A DNA stretch of 64,000 nucleotides from Xanthomonas fragariae (GTDB lineage: Bacteria; Pseudomonadota; Gammaproteobacteria; Xanthomonadales; Xanthomonadaceae), in NCBI RefSeq assembly GCF_900183975.1, contig NZ_LT853882.1, positions 1,233,501 through 1,297,500 of the forward strand, written 5' to 3'. Made by a program: the position numbers and the translations under genes. The notes beneath the pieces are model-generated. The model was not told the origin of the DNA. It made no database searches and saw only the letters and a list, made by a program, of their open reading frames with translations. This document shows positions 1-10,483 of the stretch, piece by piece; within the stretch, counting starts at the first letter, position 1, and each line of letters begins with the position of its first letter.

Positions 1-431
1 ACGAGATCAAGCATGTGTTCGACCGCTTCTTCGAGCAGAACGGCGACACCGACGAATCGGCAGTGGTGACCGCGCAGTGGGTGCCGCGCGTGGACATCAA
101 GGAAGAAGCCAACCACTTCGTGTTGTATGCCGATCTGCCGGGCATCGACCCGAGCCAGATCGAGGTGCAGATGGACAAGGGCATCCTGTCGATCAAGGGC
201 GAGCGCAAGAGCGAGTCCAGCACCGAGACCGAACGCTTCTCGCGCATCGAGCGCCGTTACGGCAGCTTCCACCGTCGCTTCGCGCTGCCCGACAGCGCTG
301 ACGCCGATGGCATTACCGCTGCCGGAAACAATGGTGTGCTGGAAATCCGCATTCCCAAGCGCCCGGCGGCCACCCCGCGTCGTATCCAGGTCGGCAACGG
401 TCAGGACACCAGCGCCAGCACTGTGCAGTAA
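1..431 (+). CDS. Hsp20/alpha-crystallin small heat-shock protein, 5' truncated by the window
   Basis: This is an ATP-independent holdase of the small heat-shock family, which keeps unfolding proteins soluble in the cytoplasm. The reading frame is open from base 3 (…EIKHVFDRFFEQNG), so the true start lies before the window and the GTG at 15 is an internal codon. About 142 residues are visible. The alpha-crystallin domain spans roughly residues 25-130 of the visible part. It has the typical 'YADLPGIDPSQIEVQ' strand, and 'NGVLEIRIPK' gives the C-terminal G-V-L signature. The tail is short and hydrophilic. The next gene is a DnaJ-type cochaperone on the same strand, 422 bp downstream, which fits a chaperone neighbourhood. 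The family assignment is secure; the exact paralogue is not. Confidence 0.93.
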   Translation, partial: EIKHVFDRFFEQNGDTDESAVVTAQWVPRVDIKEEANHFVLYADLPGIDPSQIEVQMDKGILSIKGERKSESSTETERFSRIERRYGSFHRRFALPDSADADGITAAGNNGVLEIRIPKRPAATPRRIQVGNGQDTSASTVQ

Positions 432-853
432 GCGTAGCGGACTCACTGGCCGTGCAGGCGTCAGGTGCGCGGCCGGTGCTCGGCACTGACCTGTGCTTTG
501 CGTACATGTCGGTTTTCCGCGACCGGCAGCATCCGGCTGGCGCCTGCCCGCCAGTTGCCGCCGCCGCTGCAAGGCAATGGACCTGGAGCGAAGTCATCGG
601 CTTCGCTCCCCGGCGACGGTCGCGCCGTAGAATAGGCGCGGTCGCCCGCCCGGCTGCGAATAGATCGGCTAACAAACGTGTTGCGTGACCGCCAGTTGGT
701 CGCGGTTGGTGTTCGGAATTGGCAGGTACGCCTCGTACAGTGCGGTTCTGCGTTTCGCCCGCGCCACCTGAGAGCTGTCCACGACGTGTTGCTAGGCGTT
801 CGAACTGGCTCGTGGCCTCGGCTGCGAGCCGTTTTTTTTCCAGAGGTGATTAG
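432..853. other. Intergenic region with no gene recognised
   Basis: These 422 bp separate the Hsp20 gene from the DnaJ-type gene. Open frames here lack a family signature. A T-run followed by AGAGGTGA at about 833-848 is a reasonable ribosome-binding region for the DnaJ gene. I see no convincing heat-shock sigma promoter and no RNA gene. Confidence 0.5.
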
Positions 854-1750
854 ATGGAATTCAAGGATTACTACGCAACGCTCGGCGTGGAGCCGAGCGC
901 AGGCGATGCGGAGATCAAGACCGCTTACCGCCGACTCGCGCGCAAGTACCACCCCGACGTCAGCAAGGAAGCGGGCGCGGAAGACAAATTCAAGGCTATC
1001 AACGAAGCCTACGAAGCACTGCGCGACCCGCAGAAGCGCAAGGCCTACGACCAGTTGAAGGCGCAGGGTTTCCGCCCGGGCGACGAGTTCCAGGCCCCGC
1101 CCAATTACAACGGCGGGCAGGGCTTTGACTACGAGGAAGTGTTCGGCAACGGCGGTGCTGGCGGCGGCTTCAGCGATTTCTTCGAGAGCCTTTTCGCTGG
1201 CCAGCGCGGTGGCCGGCCGCGAAGCCCGGGTGTTGGTCCTGGCCCAGGCCCGGGCCCGCAGGTGCGCGGCGACACCCGCGCCAAGCTGGCGGTACCGCTG
1301 GAAGCGGTGCACGCGGGCGACAGCGTGCGCATCACCATCAACGGCAAACAGTTGGACGTGCGCGTGCCCAAGGGCGTCCAGCCCGGCCAGGTGATTCGCC
1401 TGAGCGGGCAGGGCAACGGCGGCGGCAACCTGCTGCTGGAGATCGAATACGCCGCGCACCCGAAATTCGAGGTGGACGGGCGTAACATTCTCTACACCCT
1501 GCAGGTCATGCCCTGGCAGGCCGCGCTGGGCACCACCATCAGCGTGCCGACCCTGGGTGGCTCGGTGGAGTTGAAAGTGCCGGCCGATTCGGATGCCGGC
1601 CGTAAGCTGCGCCTACGCGGCCGCGGCCTGCCGGGCACCACCCCGGGCGACCAGATCGTGGAGCTGGAGATCCTGGCCCCGGCGCCGACAGACGATGCGC
1701 AAAAGAAGGCATATCGCAACCTGGCAAAGGCGTTTGGCGAGACGGTTTGA
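854..1750 (+). CDS. cbpA: DnaJ-class cochaperone, CbpA type
   Basis: This J-domain protein stimulates DnaK ATPase and may bind curved DNA, as CbpA does. The N-terminal J domain covers residues 1-70 and carries the catalytic His-Pro-Asp at 33-35 (ARKYHPDVSK). A Gly/Phe/Pro-rich linker follows at about 75-140, then two DnaJ C-terminal substrate-binding beta domains at about 140-290. The four CxxCxGxG zinc-finger repeats of true DnaJ are absent, which places it in the CbpA class. Its length of 298 aa is normal. The ATG at 854 follows AGAGGTGATTAG, a good ribosome-binding site. The upstream Hsp20 gene suggests a shared stress role, but the large gap argues for its own promoter. Confidence 0.9.
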   Translation: MEFKDYYATLGVEPSAGDAEIKTAYRRLARKYHPDVSKEAGAEDKFKAINEAYEALRDPQKRKAYDQLKAQGFRPGDEFQAPPNYNGGQGFDYEEVFGNGGAGGGFSDFFESLFAGQRGGRPRSPGVGPGPGPGPQVRGDTRAKLAVPLEAVHAGDSVRITINGKQLDVRVPKGVQPGQVIRLSGQGNGGGNLLLEIEYAAHPKFEVDGRNILYTLQVMPWQAALGTTISVPTLGGSVELKVPADSDAGRKLRLRGRGLPGTTPGDQIVELEILAPAPTDDAQKKAYRNLAKAFGETV

Positions 1751-1761
1751 GCTAGCTTAAG

Positions 1762-1784
1762 CCCCTCTCCCTGGAGGCGAGGGG
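1762..1784 (+). terminator. GC-rich hairpin after the DnaJ gene
   Basis: CCCCTC at 1762-1767 pairs with GAGGGG at 1779-1784, 11 bp after the stop codon. There is no T-tract, so it may be a Rho-assisted end or simply one of the CCCTCTCCC-type intergenic repeats common in xanthomonads. Confidence 0.35.
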
Positions 1785-2012
1785 TGAGGGTAGGCAGCCA
1801 AGCAATGTATGCGCTAGCGACGATCTGTGACGTTGTTGAATGCATTTTGCTCCAACCAACACCGCGTTACCGTTTCCGTATCAAGAAGGTAAAGACAACG
1901 CGCATCCAACTTTCACCTCGCACTAGCAGCAGGCTGCGTCCAGCTTCACCGCCCTCAGCTACCGAAGGCGCGGTCGGCGCACTACACTCGCCGCGCACAC
2001 AAGGGAAAACAC

Positions 2013-2399
2013 ATGGCACGCATTTTGATCGTCGACGACTCGCCGTCGCAGCTGGTGGGGATTCAGCGCATCGTTGAGAAGCTGGGGCATGAAACCATGA
2101 CGGCCGCCGATGGCGCCGCTGGCGTGGAAGCTGCCAAGTCGTCGCTGCCGGATCTGGTGATGATGGACGTGGTCATGCCCAACCTCAACGGGTTCCAGGC
2201 CACGCGCATGCTCAAGCGCGAACCGACCACCCAGCACATTCCGGTGATCCTGGTCACCACCAAGGACCAAGACACCGATCGCATGTGGGGCATGCGGCAG
2301 GGTGCCCGCGCCTACATTACCAAGCCGTTCTCCGAAGACGAATTGCTGGAAGTGATAGAGCGCGTGTTCAACCAAAAAGACGAGCCGCCGGCTGCATGA
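2013..2399 (+). CDS. Single-domain response regulator, PilH/CheY-like
   Basis: This stand-alone receiver domain of 128 aa has no output domain. All conserved residues are present: the acidic pair D8-D9, phospho-acceptor D52 in 'VMMDVVMP', T82 in 'VILVTT', and K104 in 'AYITKPF'. The sequence is closest in feel to PilH and PilG of type IV pilus chemosensory systems, which act on pilus retraction motors rather than on DNA. No pilus or che genes lie nearby, so this may be an orphan receiver. The ATG at 2013 is preceded by AAGGGAAAAC. Its partner kinase cannot be named from this window. Confidence 0.85.
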   Translation: MARILIVDDSPSQLVGIQRIVEKLGHETMTAADGAAGVEAAKSSLPDLVMMDVVMPNLNGFQATRMLKREPTTQHIPVILVTTKDQDTDRMWGMRQGARAYITKPFSEDELLEVIERVFNQKDEPPAA

Positions 2400-3124
2400 T
2401 CGCTTCGGCGAGCTGTGATCGAGGGTAGAGTTTTTTGTCCGAGCCAGCGGGGTCTCACAGCGTCATCGCCGCACAGAGCCTAGGGCACCACGCGCCTTAG
2501 CGCCACAGCTAACAGCCTGCGCTTCACCGCGCTTGCCACCGGTCGTATCCAGTACGCACCGCAGGTTTGGAATTTTCGTCACTGTTTTTTCGGTCGCATC
2601 GCTGTCTTGCGCCAGTAGTCAGTTGATCCGTATCGATCTATAAACATTGACGCGCCAGCCAACCAGCGAGGCCGCCCCACCACAGGATCGGGCCGGATAC
2701 CCAAGCCATTGCTCGCACGCGCGATGCACCTGCCTGCCAGTCTGGATACCACGCCATTGATCACCGTCGACTCGGTCCAGAACGGTGTTTGACGTACCCG
2801 GTGGTGGGCGAGAATGGCAGGTAGGCGTCGGCACGGCCGGTCTGTTCGACCATGCCTTCCAGCAGCTGATCGGCGCGCTTCGGGCTTTCGACGTCGAAGG
2901 CAGCTTTGCGCGCGTCCTTTCTTGACCTCGCCAGCGCGCCGCTACCTTTTTCAACCCACTCAAGACTCAGCCAACCGCCCCATTCACCCCACCGGCTAAA
3001 CCTGGATGTAGCGAACCGGGCCTTTCAAAACGACCGGTCTGCCCTATCTAGTAGAATCAGCAAATCAAACAACACGGCGGCACTGCGGGACTGGCCCGCA
3101 CAGCCCCTCGATCATGGAGCGTGC
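2400..3124. other. Long intergenic region upstream of hflK
   Basis: These 725 bp lie between the receiver gene and hflK. Apart from a possible - strand gene remnant near 2761-2945 I see no intact gene. The hflK promoter is presumably close to 3040-3110, but I cannot assign -35/-10 boxes with confidence. Confidence 0.45.
2761..2945 (-). pseudogene. Possible remnant of an unidentified protein gene
   Basis: One - strand frame reads like a true protein C-terminus (…DARKAAFDVESPKRADQLL, then …GMVEQTGRADAYLPFSPTT) and ends at a stop at 2761-2763. It has no start codon or ribosome-binding site upstream, and the frame decays toward 2945. Composition and codon usage look coding, unlike the flanks. 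I do not recognise the family. It may instead be a chance open stretch. Confidence 0.3.
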
Positions 3125-4267
3125 ATGGCCTGGAACACACCCGGCAACAAGGGCGGAGACGGCCCGGATCCCAACCGTCGCAGGTCCTGGGGCCCGCGCG
3201 GTGGTGGCAACGGTGGTGGTTGGGGCAACCTGCCCGCCCCGTTGAAAGAACTGTTCGATGGCGGCGTCGGGCGCTGGGTTCTGGTCGCGGTGGTGCTGAT
3301 GGTGCCGTTCTCCAGCTTCCAGCTCATCGGCGAGCAGCAGCGCGGTGTGGTGCTGCGCTTCGGCCAGTTCTCGCGCATTTTGCAGCCCGGCCCTAACTTC
3401 AAGTTGCCCTGGCCGATCGAGTCGGTGCGCAAGGTCAATGCGACCGAGATCAAGACCTTCAGCAACCAGGTGCCGGTGCTGACGCGCGACGAGAACATCG
3501 TCAACGTCTCGCTCAACGTGCAGTACCAGATCAGCGACCCGCGCAAGTACCTGTTCGGTTCGCGCAATGCCGATCTGGTGCTGGAGCAGGCCGCGCAAAG
3601 TGCCGTGCGCGAGCAGGTCGGCCGTTCCGACCTCAATACCGTGCTCAACAATCGCGGCCCGCTGGCGATCGCTTCCAAGGACCGTCTGCAGGCGGCACTG
3701 GATGCCTACAACACCGGCTTGGCCGTCACCGGCGTGACACTGCCGGACGCGCGTCCGCCGGAAGAAGTGAAGCCGGCCTTCGACGAGGTCAACGGTGCCC
3801 AGCAGGTGCGCGAGCGCTTGATCAACGAAGCCCAGGCCTACGCCGCCAAGGTGGTACCCGAAGCGCGCGGTCAGGGTGCGCGCACCCGTACCGGTGCCGA
3901 AGGCTACAAGCAGGCGGCGATCTCCAAGGCCGAGGGCGACGCCGATCGCTTTACCTTGTTGCAGGAGCAGTACGCCGGCGCCCCCGAGGTGACGCGTAAG
4001 CGCTTGTGGCTGGAAACCGTGCAGAAGGTGCTGTCGGAGAACCGCAAGGTGATCGGTAGCGATGGCCGCCAAGTCATCTATGTACCGCTGCCGGCCGACG
4101 CCAATAAGTCCACCAACGCCAATGCCAACGGCAAATCCGGCAACGGTGGCATGCCGTCGATGGTGCCGCAGGATGTGTTGTTGAATCCGCCGCAAAGCGC
4201 CAGCAGCCAGAGCATCCGCAATCCGGAGCGCGGCCCACGCCCGACCGGTCGCGAGGGAACCGAATAA
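3125..4267 (+). CDS. hflK: HflK, membrane modulator of FtsH protease
   Basis: HflK is the SPFH/prohibitin-family partner of HflC. The two form a large inner-membrane complex that cages FtsH and limits its proteolysis. I chose the ATG at 3125 (MAWNTPGNKGG). It gives 380 aa with the usual Gly/Pro-rich cytoplasmic N-terminus, one transmembrane segment at about residues 58-78 (WVLVAVVLMVPFSSF), an SPFH domain at about 80-260, and a helical C-terminal part with Glu/Ala-rich coiled-coil character. A longer in-frame extension back to 2906 lacks family similarity. The stop overlaps the hflC start by one base (TAATG), so the two genes are translationally coupled. Confidence 0.95.
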   Translation: MAWNTPGNKGGDGPDPNRRRSWGPRGGGNGGGWGNLPAPLKELFDGGVGRWVLVAVVLMVPFSSFQLIGEQQRGVVLRFGQFSRILQPGPNFKLPWPIESVRKVNATEIKTFSNQVPVLTRDENIVNVSLNVQYQISDPRKYLFGSRNADLVLEQAAQSAVREQVGRSDLNTVLNNRGPLAIASKDRLQAALDAYNTGLAVTGVTLPDARPPEEVKPAFDEVNGAQQVRERLINEAQAYAAKVVPEARGQGARTRTGAEGYKQAAISKAEGDADRFTLLQEQYAGAPEVTRKRLWLETVQKVLSENRKVIGSDGRQVIYVPLPADANKSTNANANGKSGNGGMPSMVPQDVLLNPPQSASSQSIRNPERGPRPTGREGTE

Positions 4268-5130
4268 TGAAGAATTCGATAGTTATCGGCCTGATCGTCG
4301 CCGTGTTGCTGTGCCTGATGGGCTCGGTGTTCGTGGTGCGCGAAGACCAGACCGCCATGGTGCTCAACCTGGGCCGTGTGGTGCGCGCCGACCTCAAGCC
4401 CGGCCTGCACTTCAAGATTCCGATGGTGGAATCGGTGCGCGTGTTCGATCGCCGCTTCCAGGTGCTGGACACCGCTCCGGCGCGTTACTTCACCGCCGAA
4501 CAGAAAGACGTGAGCGTGGACTTCTTCGCCATTGGTTACATCTCCGATGTGCGTGCGTTCTATCGCGCCACTGGTGGTGAGGAGTCGGTCGCCAATTCGC
4601 GCCTGGCTCCGATCATCACCGACTCGCTGCGTAACCAGATCAACTCACGCACCTTGCAGCAGCTGGTCTCCGGCGACCGCAGCGAGTTGATCGCCAGCCA
4701 GCTCAAGGGCATCAATGGCGCCATCAAGGGCTTGGGCATGCAGATCACCGACCTGCGCATCAAGCAGATCGACCTGCCGACCGACAGCCAGGTGATCACC
4801 GACGTCTACGAGCGCATGCGCGCCCAGCGCAAGCAGGAAGCGAGCAAGCTGCGCGCCGAAGGCGAAGAGCAGGCGCTGACTATCCGCGCGCAAGCCGACC
4901 GCGAGTCCACCGTGATCGTGGCCGACGCCGAGCGCGATGCGCAGAAGCTACGCGGCGAAGGCGATGCCCAAGCTGCGCGTATCTACGGCCAGGCCGGTTC
5001 CAAAGACCCGTCGTTCTACACGTTTTACCGCAGTCTGGAGGCGTATCGCGGCGCCATGGCCGATGGCAATGGTGTGATCGTGCTGGATAAGAACGACCCG
5101 TTCTTGCAGTACCTCAAGAGCGATCGTTAA
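4267..5130 (+). CDS. hflC: HflC, membrane modulator of FtsH protease
   Basis: HflC is the second SPFH subunit of the HflKC-FtsH assembly. Its 287 aa begin with a transmembrane segment (residues 4-22, SIVIGLIVAVLLCLMG). The SPFH domain follows, starting 'EDQTAMVLNLGRVV', and then a coiled coil with repeated 'RAEGEEQALTIRAQAD' heptads at about 195-240. The C-terminus is short. The start overlaps the hflK stop by one base. A strong terminator follows 80 bp downstream, so hflKC forms a compact bicistron here. Confidence 0.95.
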   Translation: MKNSIVIGLIVAVLLCLMGSVFVVREDQTAMVLNLGRVVRADLKPGLHFKIPMVESVRVFDRRFQVLDTAPARYFTAEQKDVSVDFFAIGYISDVRAFYRATGGEESVANSRLAPIITDSLRNQINSRTLQQLVSGDRSELIASQLKGINGAIKGLGMQITDLRIKQIDLPTDSQVITDVYERMRAQRKQEASKLRAEGEEQALTIRAQADRESTVIVADAERDAQKLRGEGDAQAARIYGQAGSKDPSFYTFYRSLEAYRGAMADGNGVIVLDKNDPFLQYLKSDR

Positions 5131-5209
5131 GGGCAATCGTCTGCGGCAGACGTGACAGTTCTCAGTTCCGCTTTCGCTTCGCCAGTCCAGCGACACCTGT
5201 TCCTGCTGC

Positions 5210-5244
5210 AACGAAGACGCCCCCTGTGCGGGCGTCTTCGTTTT
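5210..5244 (+). terminator. Rho-independent terminator of hflKC
   Basis: Perfect 13-bp arms AACGAAGACGCCC (5210-5222) and GGGCGTCTTCGTT (5230-5242) enclose a 7-nt loop and run into TTTT. The structure lies 80 bp after the hflC stop. Confidence 0.9.
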
Positions 5245-5384
5245 GGCCTCTCTTCCCCCGAGAAGAAGGAAGGGCTCAGGGTAATGAGAAATAGAGTTCT
5301 GGTTGCCTCGTATCTTCATCTGTTGCTTCGCTGCACTGCTTAGCGAAGCAATGCACACTCAGCGGCCATGTCACGGTTGTCTCC

Positions 5385-7198
<1,814 letters not shown>

Positions 7199-7549
7199 TC
7201 GGCTGATTCCGCAGCATGCACCGGCCTGGTTCACGCCGGGCCGTTTGCGTTGGTGCGTTTTTTGGAGCCATGGCACGCCATTGGACGGGCGTCGGCACGT
7301 TGAGCAGGCGGGCATGGCAGCCTCTGCACATCCACATGCCCGCCATCTTCGAGGACCCAAGCGCTGGATGCAGGGGCGCACCATCGGCAAGCTGCATCCG
7401 GTTTCAAACGAGCCTGTGTTGGCGGGGTGCATTAGGTCACCTGTAAGCTTCTGCCATGACCTTCGGCCGTGTAAGCCGCGCCTGCTTGCGTGATCATCCG
7501 GCACCTGCTCCGGCCCTCAACCTCAACCTCAACTATTTCTAGGAACTCC
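7199..7549. other. Intergenic region between purA and the M1 aminopeptidase
   Basis: These 351 bp hold no convincing gene. A weak 5-bp GC hairpin followed by GTTT lies at about 7219-7246 and may serve as a purA transcript end. A short CCTCAA direct repeat lies just before the next gene. Confidence 0.4.
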
Positions 7550-10225
7550 ATGCGCCAGATTCTGGTGACTGCAATCGCACTGGCCTTGGCCAGCACTTCC
7601 ATGGCTGCCACGGCGCAATCGGTTGCTGCCGCGCCCAGCGCCGTTGCCGGGTCAAACGTGCAGGTCGTCACCACGCAGCTGCCACGCACGGCCAAGCCCA
7701 CGCATTACGCGGTGGAGATCACCCCGCATGCCGACAAGATGACGTTCGATGGCAAGGTCGCCATCGATATCGTCGTGCTGGAATCCACCGACCGCATCGT
7801 GTTGCAGGCCGCCAATCTCATCTTCGCGCGCAGTACGTTGGCGCAGCGCAAGGGTGCCAAGCCGCAGATCGCCACCGTCAGCACCGACGCCGATGCACAG
7901 ACCGCCACCTTCGCCTTCGACAAGCCGCTGCTGCCGGGCAACTACGTGTTGTCCATCGATTACAGCGGTGTGATTAACACGCAGGCCAACGGCTTGTTCG
8001 CGCTGGATTACCCCACCCCGCAAGGTCAGCGCCGCGCGCTGTTCACTCAGTTTGAAAACTCCGATGCACGGCGTTTCGTGCCGTCCTGGGACGAACCGAA
8101 CTTCAAGGCCACCTTCGACCTTGCAGTGAACGCACCGGCGGCGCAGATGGCGGTGAGCAATATGCCAGTGGCCTCCTCCACCGAATGCGCGAATGGCTTC
8201 AAGCGTGTGGCCTTCAAGACCACGCCCAAGATGTCCACCTATCTGCTGTTTTTGAGCGTGGGCGATTTCGACCGTGCAACGGTCAAGGCCGACAACGGCA
8301 CCGAGATCGGTGTGATCGCGCAGAAAGGCAAAGTCGATCAAGCCAGCTTTGCGCTGGAGTCCAGCAGCGACATCCTGCATGGGTACAACGAATACTTCGG
8401 TGTCCAATACCCGCTCCCCAAACTGGACAATATCGCAGCACCTGGTCACAGCCAGTTCTTTGGTGCGATGGAAAACTGGGGCGCCATCTTTACGTTCGAA
8501 AAATCGCTGCTGCTGGATCCTGCCACCTCCGACATCAACGACAAACAGGCCGTGTTTCACGTTGCTGCACATGAGATTGCCCACCAATGGTTCGGTAATC
8601 TGGTGACCATGGCATGGTGGGACGATCTGTGGCTCAACGAAGGTTTTGCCAACTGGATGGAGACACGCACCACCCGCAACCTGCATCCCGAGTGGGATAT
8701 CGACAAGACCGGTACAGCGTTCGAAAGCCGCGCAGCCATGCGTCGCGATTCCTTCGCAACCACCCATCCAGTGGTGCAGCACGTAGCCACTGTGGAGCAG
8801 GCCAGCCAAGCCTTCGACCAGATCACCTACGAAAAGGGTGAGGCAGTGATCGGCATGTTGGAAGATTATGTGGGCGCCGATCACTGGCGTGCCGGTGTGC
8901 GTAGCTACATCAAGCAGAATCAATACAGCAATGCGGTCACCGATGCGCTGTGGCAGCAGATCGGTGCCATTGCACCGGGCAAACAGTTCACGCAGGTGGC
9001 GCACGACTTCACCTTGCAGCCTGGTGTGCCACTGATCAAAGCCAGCGCCAGTTGCGACGCCGGCACCACCACGGTGACGCTGGAGCAGGGCGAGTACACG
9101 CTCGATCGGCCAAGCAAGCAAGCGTTGCGCTGGCATGTGCCGGTGGTTGTGCGCGGTGCGGCAGGGAGGGAGGTCCGGGTTCTGGTCGATGGCACTGCGC
9201 AGGTGCAATTGCCGGGTTGCGATGCGCCGGCGCTGGTCAATGCCGGCCAGAAGGGTTATTTCCGCACGTTGTATGCGCCTGCGCAATTCAAGGCGCTCGG
9301 TGCCGGCTTTTCGGCATTGCCGGTGGTGGATCAGGTGGGCGTGCTGATGGACACCGACGCGCTGGCAACGGTCGGGTTGCAGCCCGAAGCGGATCTGCTC
9401 ACTCTCACCGCAAAGGTACCGGTCGGCGCATCGCCGGATCTGTGGCAAGTGGTGTCCAGCATCTGGGCCGATATCGACGCACTGTTCGATGGCGACGCCA
9501 AAGCGCAGACTGCGTGGCGTCGTTTCGCGCTGTCGCGGCTTGCCCCGGAGTTTGCCGCGTTGGGGTGGGATGATCGCAAGGACGATTCGTCGCAAACCAA
9601 GCAACTGCGCGCGGCGCTGCTGCTTGATCTGAGCGCGATGGATGATGCCCAAGTAATCGCCGAAGCGCGTCGTCGCTTTGCCGCATTCCAAGCCGATCCG
9701 GCAACGTTATCGCCGGAACTGCGCAACACCGTGCTTGGCATCGTCGCCCGTCATGCCGATGCCGCCACGTGGGACGCGTTGCATGCGATGGCCAAGAAGG
9801 AAACCTCGTCGATGATCCGTGACCAGTACTACGCTCTGCTGGCTAAGAGCAAAGATGATGCGCTGGCACAACGTGCGCTGGACATGGCGCTCACTGCTGA
9901 GCCGGGCGCCACCACCGGCGCCCGCATGATCTCTGCCGTCTCCAGCGAGCACCCGGAGTTGGCATTGGACTTCGCACTTGCACATCGCCAGCAGGTGGAC
10001 AAGCTCATCGACTCCACCGCACGCTCGCGCTATTACCCGCGCTTGGGCGCTGCCTCCGGCAAGCTGGAAACAGCCGACAAGATCAAGGCCTACGCTGAGC
10101 AGTCTCTGGCCGCCACCTCACGCCGCAATGCAGAAACCGCCATCACCGGCATTCAAACGCGGGTGAAACTGCGTGCGCAGCAGGTGCCGCAGATCACGGC
10201 ATGGTTGAAGGCGCGCAAGGGCTGA
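7550..10225 (+). CDS. Secreted M1-family zinc aminopeptidase
   Basis: This gluzincin removes N-terminal residues from peptides, probably in the periplasm. The ATG at 7550, after AGGAA, gives 891 aa with a Sec signal peptide (MRQILVTAIALALASTSMAA-TAQS). The exopeptidase GAMEN motif is present, and the zinc site HEIAH has its histidines at 341 and 345. Glu364 in 'LNEGFANW' is the third ligand, in the canonical HExxH-x18-E spacing. An ERAP1-like helical C-terminal domain covers about residues 530-880. It stands alone between purA and a T4SS effector module. The substrate is not deducible; peptide scavenging is likely. Confidence 0.93.
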   Translation: MRQILVTAIALALASTSMAATAQSVAAAPSAVAGSNVQVVTTQLPRTAKPTHYAVEITPHADKMTFDGKVAIDIVVLESTDRIVLQAANLIFARSTLAQRKGAKPQIATVSTDADAQTATFAFDKPLLPGNYVLSIDYSGVINTQANGLFALDYPTPQGQRRALFTQFENSDARRFVPSWDEPNFKATFDLAVNAPAAQMAVSNMPVASSTECANGFKRVAFKTTPKMSTYLLFLSVGDFDRATVKADNGTEIGVIAQKGKVDQASFALESSSDILHGYNEYFGVQYPLPKLDNIAAPGHSQFFGAMENWGAIFTFEKSLLLDPATSDINDKQAVFHVAAHEIAHQWFGNLVTMAWWDDLWLNEGFANWMETRTTRNLHPEWDIDKTGTAFESRAAMRRDSFATTHPVVQHVATVEQASQAFDQITYEKGEAVIGMLEDYVGADHWRAGVRSYIKQNQYSNAVTDALWQQIGAIAPGKQFTQVAHDFTLQPGVPLIKASASCDAGTTTVTLEQGEYTLDRPSKQALRWHVPVVVRGAAGREVRVLVDGTAQVQLPGCDAPALVNAGQKGYFRTLYAPAQFKALGAGFSALPVVDQVGVLMDTDALATVGLQPEADLLTLTAKVPVGASPDLWQVVSSIWADIDALFDGDAKAQTAWRRFALSRLAPEFAALGWDDRKDDSSQTKQLRAALLLDLSAMDDAQVIAEARRRFAAFQADPATLSPELRNTVLGIVARHADAATWDALHAMAKKETSSMIRDQYYALLAKSKDDALAQRALDMALTAEPGATTGARMISAVSSEHPELALDFALAHRQQVDKLIDSTARSRYYPRLGAASGKLETADKIKAYAEQSLAATSRRNAETAITGIQTRVKLRAQQVPQITAWLKARKG

Positions 10226-10310
10226 GCGCCCCTGATCGGCATGCCCGGTGCTGTGTTGCAGTGCTGGGCATGCGGTCCGTGCACCGCGGGCAGGCGCGGG
10301 CATCCTCGAT

Positions 10311-10362
10311 GCGCACCCGCTGATCGCTTCGGTTGAGGGCTTGAAGCGATCAGCGGGTGCGC
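10311..10362. repeat. 20-bp perfect inverted repeat after the aminopeptidase gene
   Basis: GCGCACCCGCTGATCGCTTC (10311-10330) and its exact reverse complement (10343-10362) flank a 12-nt loop, 86 bp after the stop. It has no T-run. It lies between convergent genes and could act as a two-way transcription barrier or be a REP-type element. Confidence 0.75.
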
Positions 10363-10483
10363 CTACGCAACGTCAGTCACGCCACGTTGGCACTCGACAG
10401 CCGTTGTGACCTGCCCCGCATCCGGCCGGCACGTTCTGCATCGTCGCCACGCGTTGGCCGTACATCCCGGCGCGTGCATCACG

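Noticed and set aside
2906..3124. N-terminal extension of hflK
   Set aside because: In frame but without family similarity or ribosome-binding site; ATG 3125 gives the canonical N-terminus.
3065..4195. 376-codon - strand open frame opposite hflK
   Set aside because: Antisense shadow of hflK with biased His/Gly/Leu composition and no domain.
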